From positions 29,359-93,358 of the forward strand of contig DASTXR010000052.1 in assembly GCA_035765415.1 (NCBI GenBank): DNA of 64,000 bases. The letters run 5' to 3'. The stretch is from CADEED01 sp035765415. GTDB lineage: Bacteria; Pseudomonadota; Gammaproteobacteria; Steroidobacterales; Steroidobacteraceae. Positions 53,332 through 63,693 of the stretch are shown piece by piece. The position numbers were made by a program, and so were the translations under genes. The notes under the pieces are model-generated. The model searched no databases. It had not been told where the DNA came from and worked only from the letters and a program-made list of their open reading frames with translations. Each line of letters begins with the position of its first letter. Position 1 is the stretch's first letter.

Positions 53332-55545
53332 ATGAAAATTCTGCCCGGTCTCCTGATCGCCTGTGGCGCGCTCGCCGTGGCGCATGCGCGCCCTCTGGTG
53401 GTCCAGGAAGCGGCGCGCATCGTCAACCCCGACGCCGCCAACTTTCCCTATTTCGCCGCCGATGTCGCCATCGACGGCGACGACGCGATCGCCACGCTGG
53501 AGCGTTACCTCGAGCCCGGACCCGGCAGCGATCCGCGAGACATCGAGCACGACGTCGCGGTCTACCTGTTCCGTCGCACGGCCGGCACCTGGCAACCAGT
53601 GCGGCCGCTGGTCGTGCATCACCACTTCGCGTTCAGCAGCTTCAATTCCGGGCTGGCGATGCGCAATGGCATCGCGGCTCTCGCGCTGAATCCGCTGTAC
53701 GTCTTCGAGCGGCGCGACGGCGACTGGGTCGCGGCCCCGGTCACCGGTGTCGACCCGTCGATGCCCGGCGACTCCGTCACCATCGACGGCACGCGCATCC
53801 TGTTCGGCGGCACCAGCGGCCAGTGGCTGGGCACTCTGTACGAGAAAAATTCCACGGGAGTCTGGGGGCCCACGTCGCTCATGTGGGGCGACTACCGCGG
53901 CGGCGACGACGAGTTCACCGGCGGCCCGGTGGACATTTCCGGTGGCCGCGCCGTGGTCCTGAGCCCCTACAACGAAGAGGAATTTCCGCTCGCTTCTCCC
54001 GCTGTCACGGTATTTCGCGACTGGGGACCGCCGGAACGTTTCCTGCGCCAGTCGGACATCCGCAGCTCCAGCGCCGCACCGCTCGGCTACGAAGTCGCCA
54101 TCCGCGGCGATGAGGTGTTCATCGCCGGCACCAACCGCTCCGGCACGCGCGTCTATCGCCCGGCGCCGAGCGACGCCTGGGAGGAATTCGACAAGCTTCA
54201 GCCGCTCGACAGCCACATGGGCGGCGGCGAAACCACGTTCATCGAGAAGAACCACCTGTTCCTCCTGCAGCGCAATTGGAACGCGGAACGCGAGGCCTAC
54301 GTCATCAACGTATTTCGCAAGAACACCAGCGGGCCTTACGAACACGTCGCGACGCTGGTGTCGAGCGACGGCGCATCGCTGGGCAACTTCGGCGTCAGCA
54401 GCCGGCGCGTGATGGCGAACTGCGGCAACGAGGCGTGTTACTTCGAACTACCGTCCAACTTCAGTCAGCCCGCGCCGGTCCAGCACACGTTCGCGGGCGC
54501 AACGCCTGCGGGATGGTCGACGAGCGCCGGCAGCGCGTTCTCGATCGTTCAGCGCGGCATCAGCCGCGTGCTGCGCCAGGCCGACACGGCGAGTCCCGCG
54601 ACGCACACCGCGATCCTCGATGCCTCGAACTGGGCCAACCAGTCAGTCCAGGCGGATGTGCGCCCGCTCGCATTCGCGGCGAGCGACGGCTGGCACGGTC
54701 TCGCGACCCGGTATCGCGATGCCGGCAACCACTACTCCGTCACGGTGAGCAATTCCGGTGTCGTTGCGCTGAAACGCGCGCTGGCCGGCGTGTCCACGAC
54801 CGTGGCCTCGGCTCCGTTCACTGCCGCGCTGAACCGCCCCTATCGCGTGAGGCTCGAGTCCATCGGCACGCGGCATCGCGTGTACCTGAACGGCGCGCCG
54901 GTGCTGGATGCGGATGACACGGCGCTCGCCCGCGGACGCGCCGCGCTGCTCACGCATCGATCGTCCGCGGAGTTCGACAACGTGGTCGCCACGCCGACAC
55001 CCGCGGCGATTCTCTATGCCCACGACTTCACCTCCACGGGCGGGCCCACGGACCTGTGGTCGTTCTCGGGCATCGGGCTCTGGAATCAAAGATCGTTCGG
55101 CTCGAACTTCGTGTTCTCACAGAGTTCCGTGGCCGGCACGACACGCGCCGTGATCGGAGTGCCGACCGACGATCAGTCCGTGGAAGTGCGGGCTCGGCCG
55201 ACGACGTTCGCGGGCACGGGCAGCGGCGAGCGCTGGTTCGGCGTCATGGCGCGTTATGTCGACGATTCGAACTATTACTACCTGACGTTGCGAAGCACGA
55301 ATACGGTTTCGCTGCGCAAGCTCACACACGGCGCGGTCACGGAGCTCGGCAATTATTCGCTGCCCATCACGCTCGGCGCCTGGTACCGCTTGCGGCTCGA
55401 AGCCGTGGGAACCCAGATACGAGGCTACGTCAATGGGTTCCTGGTGGCCGAAGCCACCGATGCCACGCACGCTCGCGGAGCGGGGGGCCCCATCACCAAT
55501 CGCACGGCCGCGGATTTCGACGACTATCGCGCCATCCAGCCTTGA
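53332..55545 (+). CDS. Secreted beta-propeller protein with tandem lectin-like domains
   Basis: A 737-residue protein with a signal peptide (ILPGLLIACGALAVAHA). Residues about 20-380 carry repeated short strands (DVAIDGDDAIATLERYLEPG; DSVTIDGTRILFGGTSGQWL; EVAIRGDEVFIAGTNRSGTR) resembling a beta-propeller. Residues about 390-560 and 565-737 are two copies of a concanavalin/jelly-roll-like domain: WHGLATRYRDAGNHYSVTV matches WFGVMARYVDDSNYYYLTL, and YRVRLESIGTRHRVYLNG matches YRLRLEAVGTQIRGYVNG. No catalytic motif is visible, so binding of extracellular polymer is a guess. It separates holC from valS and ends three bases before a palindromic repeat, which suggests a later insertion. Confidence 0.75.
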   Translation: MKILPGLLIACGALAVAHARPLVVQEAARIVNPDAANFPYFAADVAIDGDDAIATLERYLEPGPGSDPRDIEHDVAVYLFRRTAGTWQPVRPLVVHHHFAFSSFNSGLAMRNGIAALALNPLYVFERRDGDWVAAPVTGVDPSMPGDSVTIDGTRILFGGTSGQWLGTLYEKNSTGVWGPTSLMWGDYRGGDDEFTGGPVDISGGRAVVLSPYNEEEFPLASPAVTVFRDWGPPERFLRQSDIRSSSAAPLGYEVAIRGDEVFIAGTNRSGTRVYRPAPSDAWEEFDKLQPLDSHMGGGETTFIEKNHLFLLQRNWNAEREAYVINVFRKNTSGPYEHVATLVSSDGASLGNFGVSSRRVMANCGNEACYFELPSNFSQPAPVQHTFAGATPAGWSTSAGSAFSIVQRGISRVLRQADTASPATHTAILDASNWANQSVQADVRPLAFAASDGWHGLATRYRDAGNHYSVTVSNSGVVALKRALAGVSTTVASAPFTAALNRPYRVRLESIGTRHRVYLNGAPVLDADDTALARGRAALLTHRSSAEFDNVVATPTPAAILYAHDFTSTGGPTDLWSFSGIGLWNQRSFGSNFVFSQSSVAGTTRAVIGVPTDDQSVEVRARPTTFAGTGSGERWFGVMARYVDDSNYYYLTLRSTNTVSLRKLTHGAVTELGNYSLPITLGAWYRLRLEAVGTQIRGYVNGFLVAEATDATHARGAGGPITNRTAADFDDYRAIQP

Positions 55546-55548
55546 CCC

Positions 55549-55673
55549 GGCGAAAAAGGGGACAGGCTAAAAAAGGGGACAGATCTATTTTTTTCGGCGC
55601 TGGCCAACCCGAGGCTGGATCCTGCTGAAAAAAATAGATCTGTCCCCTTTTTTAGCCTGTCCCCTTTTTCGCC
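55549..55673. repeat. REP-like inverted repeat, copy 2 (compound, 47-base arms)
   Basis: Arms at 55549-55595 and 55627-55673 are perfectly complementary by eye over 47 bases around a 31-base loop. Each arm holds two GGGGACAG units: an outer GGCGAAAAAGGGGACAGGCT and an inner AGGGGACAGATCTATTTTT, the latter shared with copy 1 (22487-22576). It lies between the propeller gene stop and the valS -10 element. Confidence 0.9.
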
Positions 55674-55677
55674 CCCG

Positions 55678-55683
55678 TATAAT
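55678..55683 (+). promoter_or_regulatory. TATAAT -10 element of valS
   Basis: A perfect TATAAT sits ten bases before the valS ATG and four bases after the palindromic repeat. A -35 would fall inside the repeat arm near 55655-55660 (GCCTGT), which is not a match. The resulting leader would be only two to four bases. Confidence 0.45.
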
Positions 55684-55693
55684 CCGCGCCCTC

Positions 55694-58504
55694 ATGGACA
55701 AGGCATATTCACCGGGCGAAATCGAAGCCCGCATCTACGAACGCTGGGAATCCTCGGGCGCATTCGCTCCGCAGGGCGATGGACCTGCCTACTGCATCAT
55801 GCTGCCGCCGCCCAACGTCACCGGCACGCTGCACATGGGGCATGCGTTCCAGCACACGCTCATGGACACGCTCACGCGCTGGCACCGCATGCGCGGCGAC
55901 GCCACGTTGTGGCAGCCGGGCACGGATCACGCCGGCATCGCCACGCAGATGGTGGTGGAGCGCCAGCTCGCGGCGGAGAAAAAACATCGGCGCGACCTCG
56001 GGCGCGAGGCATTCATCGAACGCGTGTGGAAATGGAAAGGCGAATCCGGCAGCACCATCACGCGCCAGATGCGCCGCCTGGGTACCTCGGTGGACTGGTC
56101 GCGCGACAAGTTCACGATGGACCCGGACCTGTCGCGCGCGGTCACCGAAGTGTTCGTGCGATTGCACGATGAAGGCCTGATCTACCGCGGCAAGCGGCTG
56201 GTGAACTGGGACCCCGAACTGCTCACCGCGGTGTCCGACCTGGAAGTGCTGTCCGAAGAGGAACAAGGTTCCCTGTGGCACATCAGGTATCCCATCGCCG
56301 GCGGCGGCGGCCACGTCGTCGTGGCCACCACGCGCCCCGAAACCTTGTTAGGCGACACGGCCGTGGCCGTGAACCCGGACGACGAACGTTACCAGCCGCT
56401 CGTCGGCAAACAACTCGACCTGCCGCTCACCGGCCGCACGATACCCGTGATCGCCGACAGTTATGTGGACGCCGCTTTCGGTTCCGGGTGCGTCAAGATC
56501 ACGCCGGCGCACGACTTCAACGACTACGAGATGGGCCAGCGCCACAACCTGGCGCAGATCAACATCTTCACGCCCGACGCGAAGCTCAACGAGAACGCCC
56601 CCGAACGCTTCCGCGGGCTCGACCGCTTCGTCGCCCGCAAGCAGATAGTCGCCGAGCTCGAGGCCGCCGGGCTCATCGAGAAGATAGAGCCGCACAAGCT
56701 GAAGGTGCCGCGCGGCGACCGCACCAACGCGGTGATCGAGCCCTACCTCACCGACCAGTGGTACGTGAAGATCGCGCCGCTCGCCGAGCCCGCACTCAAG
56801 GCCGTGGAAGACGGCCGCATACGCTTCGTGCCCGACAACTGGTCGAAGACCTATTACGAATGGATGCGCAACATCAAGGACTGGTGCGTGAGCCGCCAGC
56901 TCTGGTGGGGCCACCGGATTCCCGCCTGGTACGACGAGGCCGGAAAAATCTACGTGGGCCGCGACGAAGCCGAGGTGCGCAGGAAACATTCGCTCGGCGA
57001 CGCGAAACTGCGCCAGGACGACGACGTGCTCGACACCTGGTTCTCTTCGGCGCTGTGGCCGTTTTCCACGCTCGGCTGGCCGGACCAGACCCAGGCGTTG
57101 ACCAGGTTCTACCCGACCAGCGTGCTGGTCACGGGCTTCGACATCATCTTCTTCTGGGTCGCCAGGATGATCATGATGGGCATGAAATTCATGGGCGACG
57201 TGCCGTTCAGGCACGTGTACATCACCGGGCTCATCCGCGACGAGAACGGCGACAAGATGTCGAAGGCCAAGGGCAACATCATCGACCCGCTCGATCTCAT
57301 CGACGGCATCGACATCGCCTCGCTGGTGGCCAAGCGCACCAGCGGGCTGATGCAGCCGCACATGAAGGACAAGATCGAGAAGGCGACCCGCAAGCAATTC
57401 CCGGAGGGCATCGCTCCCTACGGTACCGATGCCCTGCGCTTCACGTTCGCGGCACTCGCGGGGCCGTCGCGCGACATCAACTTCGATCTCGGGCGCGTCG
57501 GCGGTTACCGCAATTTCTGCAACAAGCTCTGGAACGGCGCGCGGTTCGTGCTCATGACCGTGGAAGGTGACGCCGGCCAGGGCGACCTCGTCGGCGCGGC
57601 CGAACTGTCGGTGGCCGACCGCTGGATCGTCTCGCGATTCGCCGCCACGCTTGCGCAGGTAGATAGCGCGCTCGCGGAATACCGGTTCGACTTCGCGGCC
57701 ACCGCGCTCTACGAATTCACCTGGTACGAATTCTGCGACTGGTACCTCGAGCTGACCAAGCCCGTGCTCCAGGGCGACACCACCACCGAAGCCCAGAAGC
57801 GCGGCACGCGCCGCACGCTGGTGACGGTTCTCGAAGCGCTGCTGCGTGCGCTGCATCCGGTCATGCCGTTCATCACCGAGGAGATCTGGCAGCGAGTCCA
57901 TCCGCTCGCCGCGCCGCTGCTCGCCGCGCAGAAGACGCGCGCCGACCAGACTTCCGTCGACAGCCTGATACGCGCGTCCTACCCGGCCGCGACCGACTTC
58001 GCGGCCGACTCGGAAGCCGAAGCGGAAGTCACGTGGATGAAGCAGTTCATCCTGGCCGTGCGGCAGATCCGCGGCGAGATGGACATCGCACCTTCGCGCA
58101 AGATCCCGCTGCTGCTGCGGAACGCCGGCGGGCGCGAACGCGCGCTCGTCGAAAAGTTGTTTGCCTACCTGTCGCGGCTTGCCGGTCTCGAAACCGTGAA
58201 GCTGCTCGCGGATGGCGAGGCGGCACCGGAGTCGGCCACGGCCATGCTCGGCGAGCTCACGCTGCTGGTGCCCATGGCGGGCCTGATAGACCCGAAAGCC
58301 GAGATCGAGCGTTTGACCAAACGCATAACCAGGAACGAGTCGGACATCGCAAAGCTCAAGGCCAAGCTCGGCAACGAGAACTTCGTGCGTAATGCGCCGC
58401 CGGATGTGGTGGCGGCGGACCGCGCGCGCATGGCGGAGCTCGAGGCGCAGAACGTCAGCCTGGCCGCGCAACTCGAACGAGTCCGTCGCCTGGGCGGAAG
58501 CTGA
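55694..58504 (+). CDS. valS: Valyl-tRNA synthetase
   Basis: A 936-residue class I synthetase charging tRNA-Val. PPPNVTGTLHMGHAF holds the HIGH-type motif (HMGH, 47-50) and KMSKA (521-525) is the second ATP motif. The editing domain (TTRPETLLGDTAVAVNPDD) and C-terminal coiled coil (IERLTKRITRNESDIAKLKA) are present. Length is normal. Its usual partner holC is upstream beyond the inserted gene. Confidence 0.97.
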   Translation: MDKAYSPGEIEARIYERWESSGAFAPQGDGPAYCIMLPPPNVTGTLHMGHAFQHTLMDTLTRWHRMRGDATLWQPGTDHAGIATQMVVERQLAAEKKHRRDLGREAFIERVWKWKGESGSTITRQMRRLGTSVDWSRDKFTMDPDLSRAVTEVFVRLHDEGLIYRGKRLVNWDPELLTAVSDLEVLSEEEQGSLWHIRYPIAGGGGHVVVATTRPETLLGDTAVAVNPDDERYQPLVGKQLDLPLTGRTIPVIADSYVDAAFGSGCVKITPAHDFNDYEMGQRHNLAQINIFTPDAKLNENAPERFRGLDRFVARKQIVAELEAAGLIEKIEPHKLKVPRGDRTNAVIEPYLTDQWYVKIAPLAEPALKAVEDGRIRFVPDNWSKTYYEWMRNIKDWCVSRQLWWGHRIPAWYDEAGKIYVGRDEAEVRRKHSLGDAKLRQDDDVLDTWFSSALWPFSTLGWPDQTQALTRFYPTSVLVTGFDIIFFWVARMIMMGMKFMGDVPFRHVYITGLIRDENGDKMSKAKGNIIDPLDLIDGIDIASLVAKRTSGLMQPHMKDKIEKATRKQFPEGIAPYGTDALRFTFAALAGPSRDINFDLGRVGGYRNFCNKLWNGARFVLMTVEGDAGQGDLVGAAELSVADRWIVSRFAATLAQVDSALAEYRFDFAATALYEFTWYEFCDWYLELTKPVLQGDTTTEAQKRGTRRTLVTVLEALLRALHPVMPFITEEIWQRVHPLAAPLLAAQKTRADQTSVDSLIRASYPAATDFAADSEAEAEVTWMKQFILAVRQIRGEMDIAPSRKIPLLLRNAGGRERALVEKLFAYLSRLAGLETVKLLADGEAAPESATAMLGELTLLVPMAGLIDPKAEIERLTKRITRNESDIAKLKAKLGNENFVRNAPPDVVAADRARMAELEAQNVSLAAQLERVRRLGGS

Positions 58505-58550
58505 AGCGACGTCACGAATATTCGGGGGCGGTGAGGGCTATAGTCGGATC

Positions 58551-59492
<942 letters not shown>

Positions 59493-59499
59493 CAATCGC

Positions 59500-60495
59500 A
59501 TGACGGCCGCGGTGCGTGAGGTATCCGGCACCCTGAAGGAAAATCTGCGTCGCCGCGTGGGCGCGTGGGCGCGCCGGCGCCAGGGCGACGACCGGCTGCC
59601 CATCGTCATCAACACGCGCCGCGTCTACATCCTGCCCACGCGCGCCGGCCTCGCCTTCGCGGCCATGGTGCTGGTCATGCTGCTCGCCGGTCTCAACTAC
59701 TCGAACAGCATGGCGATGCTGCTCACCTTCCTGCTCGCCGGCTTTGGAATGATCGCGATGCATCTCACGCATCGGAATCTCGTCGGCGTCACGCTGCGCG
59801 CCGTCGCGAACGTGGATGCCTTCGTGGGCGAACACGGCCGGTTGCTGGTCACGCTCGACAATTCCTCCGACACCGTGCGCGTGGGCCTGGAATGCGAAGT
59901 CGCCGGCAGTCAGCGCGCCAGCGTGGACGTGCCGCCCGGCGGCGCGGCGCGCGCCGACATCGGGCTCTCGCTCGAACGCCGCGGCCGGCTCGTCGTCGAT
60001 CGCATCACGCTGTCCACGAGATTTCCGTTTGGCTTGTTCCGCTCGTGGACCTACGTGCACGTCGGAGCCAGCCTGCTCGCCTGGCCCAAACCCCTCGGGC
60101 GCCGCGAAACGCCGCCGGAAACCGCGAGCGGCGGCAACGCGCCGGCCGTGCATCGCGTCGGCGATGAGGAATGGGCCGGCTTGCGCGAATTCCGCACCGG
60201 CGATTCGCCGCGCCAGGTTGCCTGGGGCGCGTACGCGCGTGGCCGCGGCCTGCTGGTGAAGACCTATCAATCGCCGGCCGCTCATCATCGCCTGTTCGAC
60301 CTGGCGGCGGTGCCCGGCGCCAACCTCGAGCAGCGCCTCGAACAGTTGTCGGCGTGGATAGTCGCGGCGCATGCGCGCGGCGAACGATTCGGATTGCGCC
60401 TCGGAGACCAGGCGTTGCCGCCCGGCAGCGGCAATGAACATCGCGCGCATTGTCTCAACGGGCTCGCGCTGTACGGCAGCGGTGAAGCATGGTGA
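59500..60495 (+). CDS. DUF58 membrane protein
   Basis: A 331-residue protein with two N-terminal helices (GLAFAAMVLVMLLAGLNYSN, MLLTFLLAGFGMIAMHL) and the DUF58 core: RFPFGLFRSWTYV and GLREFRTGDSPRQVAWGAYA, then LLVKTYQSP. DUF58 proteins are usual MoxR partners of unknown activity. It overlaps the transglutaminase-like gene by seven bases (60489-60495). Confidence 0.88.
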   Translation: MTAAVREVSGTLKENLRRRVGAWARRRQGDDRLPIVINTRRVYILPTRAGLAFAAMVLVMLLAGLNYSNSMAMLLTFLLAGFGMIAMHLTHRNLVGVTLRAVANVDAFVGEHGRLLVTLDNSSDTVRVGLECEVAGSQRASVDVPPGGAARADIGLSLERRGRLVVDRITLSTRFPFGLFRSWTYVHVGASLLAWPKPLGRRETPPETASGGNAPAVHRVGDEEWAGLREFRTGDSPRQVAWGAYARGRGLLVKTYQSPAAHHRLFDLAAVPGANLEQRLEQLSAWIVAAHARGERFGLRLGDQALPPGSGNEHRAHCLNGLALYGSGEAW

Positions 60496-62453
60496 ACGCG
60501 GCCGCGCGTTCGACCACCGCGGCCACGCTGGTGTTCGCGGCCAGCGTGCTGCTGGTCGCCTCGGACGCGCCGGCCTGGTGCGTCGCCATCGCGCTCGCCG
60601 CGGCCACGTGGCGCGTGCTCGTGGCCCGCGGGATCATCGCGCCGCTGAAGCGTTTTGCCGGCATGCGCTTTCTGCTCGGCGCCACCACCGCGGCGCTGGT
60701 GCTGGCGGTGGCCGCGAATTTCCGCACGCTCAACGGCCTCGGCGCGGGCACCGCGCTGCTGCTGGTGATGGGCGCGCTCAAACTCGTGGAAACCCGCTCG
60801 CGCCGCGACGACGGCATCGTGATCGGCGTGTCCCTGTTCCTGCTGCTCGCCTCGGCGCTCGCCACGCAGACCCTGGCGCGCCTGCCGTTCTATCTACTCG
60901 TGGTGTGGGGCGCCTGCGCCGCGATCGCGACCGTTGCCGATCGCGGTGGCATGCTGGCGCCGCGCGCGGCGCTGCGGCTCGCGGCGCGCGCGCTGGCGAT
61001 GTCCGTGCCGCTGGCGGCGGTCTGCTTCGTGCTGTTCCCGCGCCTGGCCGGGCAGTTCTGGGCCTTGCAGCGCGGCGAACAGGCCACCACCGGGCTCTCC
61101 GACGAAATGTCGCCCGGCAGCATCAGCAAGCTGGCCAACGAGTACGACCCCGCGTTTCGCGTGCGCTTCGACGGCACTCCGCCGCCGCAAGCCGCGTTGT
61201 ACTGGCGCGGCCCGGTGCTCAACGACTTCGACGGGTTCACCTGGCGACGCCTGCCCGTGAAGTACTACACCGAGCCGCGCATCGAACTACTGGGCGAGCC
61301 GGTGCGTTACCGCGTCACGCTCGAGCCCACCAACCAGCGATGGCTGTTCGCGCTCGATACCGTGGCGGCGAACCCGCGCCGCGACTTCTCGATGGCGCCG
61401 CACGACCGCCAGCTCTCCACGGCGTTGCCCATCACCAGCGTGCTCAGTTACGACGCCGTCTCGAACCTGCGGACGCGCAAGGTCAGTTCGCTGACCGAAC
61501 TGGGCCGCAGGCACGAGACCACGTTGCCACTGGAACGCAATCCGCGTGCCCGCGCGCTGGCGCTCGACCTGCGCGCGCGTACGGGCAGCGACGCGGAGTT
61601 CGTCCGCGCGACGCTCGACTGGTTCCGTGACAACGGTCTCGAGTACACGCTCGAACCCGGCATCACCACGCTCGATTCGGTGGACACCACGCTGTTCGAC
61701 AGCAAGAAAGGTTTCTGCGGCCACTTCGCGTCCTCGTACGCCATGATGATGCGCGCCGCGGGAATTCCCGCGCGCGTGGTGACGGGCTACCTCGGCGGCG
61801 AATGGAATCCGGTCGGTGGATACATCATCGTCCGCCAGTCCGATGCACATGCGTGGACGGAAGTCTGGCTCGATGAAACCGGCTGGACGCGAATCGATCC
61901 GACGGCAGTCGTGGCTCCGGAACGCCTGTCGCAAGGCATCTTCGACCTGTTGCCGGCGTCGTTGCCGGCGACCAGCACGTTCATGCGCGGCAACCCGTTG
62001 CTCAATCGTCTCAATCATCTGTGGGACGGGGCCAACCAGTGGTGGCAGGAACGCGTCGTCGAATTCAACATGCGCGCGCAGCTCAATCTGCTGCGCGACC
62101 TCGGCATCGAATCGCCGTCCTGGATGCACTTCGCCTGGGCGTTCGCAGGTGCGCTGGTGTTGTGGATCGCGTGGGTGAGCCTGACTTTGCGCCGCGGCGT
62201 TGCGCGCAGGAAGCCGGATCGAATCGGACGCGCCTGGCTGCGCGCGACGCGCAAGCTCGCACGCATCGCGCCGGCGCGCGCGCCCGCGGAAGGCCCGATG
62301 GATTACGCGCGCAGAGTTGCCAGTCATCGACCGGACCTGAAAGCGCACATCGATGCGCTCGCTGCGTTTTATGTGCGGCTGCGATTCGGGCGCGACGCCA
62401 GCCGCGAGGACATTGCGGCGTTCGAGCGCGAGGTCAGGAAGCTCGCGGTGTGA
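60489..62453 (+). CDS. tgpA: TgpA-type transglutaminase-like membrane protein
   Basis: A 654-residue protein with five or so N-terminal helices (DUF3488), a periplasmic transglutaminase-like domain and a C-terminal helix plus cytoplasmic DUF4129-type tail. The catalytic triad is Cys410 (KKGFCGHFASS), His454 (SDAHAWTEV) and Asp470 (TRIDPTA). Its Pseudomonas relative TgpA is essential for growth and linked to the envelope. Its tail overlaps the convergent MFS gene by 20 bases (62434-62453). Confidence 0.92.
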   Translation: MVNAAARSTTAATLVFAASVLLVASDAPAWCVAIALAAATWRVLVARGIIAPLKRFAGMRFLLGATTAALVLAVAANFRTLNGLGAGTALLLVMGALKLVETRSRRDDGIVIGVSLFLLLASALATQTLARLPFYLLVVWGACAAIATVADRGGMLAPRAALRLAARALAMSVPLAAVCFVLFPRLAGQFWALQRGEQATTGLSDEMSPGSISKLANEYDPAFRVRFDGTPPPQAALYWRGPVLNDFDGFTWRRLPVKYYTEPRIELLGEPVRYRVTLEPTNQRWLFALDTVAANPRRDFSMAPHDRQLSTALPITSVLSYDAVSNLRTRKVSSLTELGRRHETTLPLERNPRARALALDLRARTGSDAEFVRATLDWFRDNGLEYTLEPGITTLDSVDTTLFDSKKGFCGHFASSYAMMMRAAGIPARVVTGYLGGEWNPVGGYIIVRQSDAHAWTEVWLDETGWTRIDPTAVVAPERLSQGIFDLLPASLPATSTFMRGNPLLNRLNHLWDGANQWWQERVVEFNMRAQLNLLRDLGIESPSWMHFAWAFAGALVLWIAWVSLTLRRGVARRKPDRIGRAWLRATRKLARIAPARAPAEGPMDYARRVASHRPDLKAHIDALAAFYVRLRFGRDASREDIAAFEREVRKLAV

Positions 62454-63693
62454 TCGGCACGCGCCACAGCAGCACGCCGCCGATCACGAACAACAGCACC
62501 AGCGAGATGATCGACGCACGCTCGTTGTGGGTGATGCCCGCAACCACCGCGATGAGCAGCGGCCCGAGCACCGTCGCGAATTTGCCCATCATGTTGTAGA
62601 AGCCGAAGAACTCGGCGTTCTTGCCTTCCGGCACCAGCCGCCCGAACAGCGAGCGCGACAGGCTCTGCACGCCGCCCTGAACGAGGCCCACAGTGACGGC
62701 CATTGCATAGAATTCGCCGACCGAATCCAGGAAGTACGCATACACCGTGATGCCCGCGTACACCGCGAGGCCGATGAGGATGCCGCGCCTCGGACCGATG
62801 CGATCGCCCAGGTAGCCGAAGAACAGCGCCGCCGGAAATCCCACGAACTGCGTGACCAGCAGTGCGGTGAGCAGGCTGTTGGTATCGAGGCCGAGCGACA
62901 CGCCATAGTTCACCGCCATCTTGATGATGGTGTTGACGCCGTCGATGTAGAACCAGTACGCCAGCAGGAACATCACGATGGTGCGGTACTGGCGCACGTG
63001 CGCGATGGTGGCGCCGAGCTCGCGGAACCCCACGCGAATCGCGTCCGCGAAAGGCAGGTGGGGGCCGCGCTGCTGCTCCTGCACGCCGCGCATCAGCGGG
63101 ATCGTGAACACCAGCCACCAGACCGCGACCGTGAGGAACGAAGTGCGCACCGCTTCCGAGGCATCCGCGAGGCCGAACCACGCGGGCTTGCTGACCATGA
63201 GCACATTGATGAGGAACAGCAGACCGCCGCCCAGATAGCCGAGCGAATAACCGAAAGCGGAAACACGGTCGAGGTCGGCGGGCCTGGCGACATCGAGCAG
63301 CAGCGAGTCGTTGAACACGATGCCGCCGTTGAAGCCCATGGTGCCGAGCACGAACAGCAGCGCGGCCGGCAGCCATTCGCCCTGCCCCACGAAGTACAGC
63401 GCGCCGGTGGCGCCGACGCCTAGCAATGTCCACGCCATCAGGAACTGCTTGCGGCGCCCGCCACGATCGCCGATCGCGCCGAGCACCGGCGCCAGCAGCG
63501 CAATCACCAGCCCCGCGGCCGCGTTCGCGTAGCCCAGCCGCTGCGTGGTGACCGTGGAGGCGACGCCGGTGCTCCAGAACTTCTGGAAGAACACCGGGAA
63601 GAACCCCGCCATCACCGTGGTCGCGAACGCGGAGTTGGCCCAGTCGTACAGCGCCCAGGCGAACACCGGCCGGTCCTTGATGAATTCGCGCAT
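62434..63693 (-). CDS. UMF1-family MFS transporter
   Basis: A 419-residue protein with twelve predicted helices. The N terminus FAWALYDWANSAFATTVMAG is the hallmark of the UMF1/Atg22-like MFS group, and GAIGDRGGRRKQFLMAWTLL is the loop 2-3 motif. Members are thought to export amino acids or small metabolites. The ATG at 63691-63693 lacks an obvious ribosome site. Confidence 0.88.
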   Translation of the reverse strand: MREFIKDRPVFAWALYDWANSAFATTVMAGFFPVFFQKFWSTGVASTVTTQRLGYANAAAGLVIALLAPVLGAIGDRGGRRKQFLMAWTLLGVGATGALYFVGQGEWLPAALLFVLGTMGFNGGIVFNDSLLLDVARPADLDRVSAFGYSLGYLGGGLLFLINVLMVSKPAWFGLADASEAVRTSFLTVAVWWLVFTIPLMRGVQEQQRGPHLPFADAIRVGFRELGATIAHVRQYRTIVMFLLAYWFYIDGVNTIIKMAVNYGVSLGLDTNSLLTALLVTQFVGFPAALFFGYLGDRIGPRRGILIGLAVYAGITVYAYFLDSVGEFYAMAVTVGLVQGGVQSLSRSLFGRLVPEGKNAEFFGFYNMMGKFATVLGPLLIAVVAGITHNERASIISLVLLFVIGGVLLWRVPITPRAS

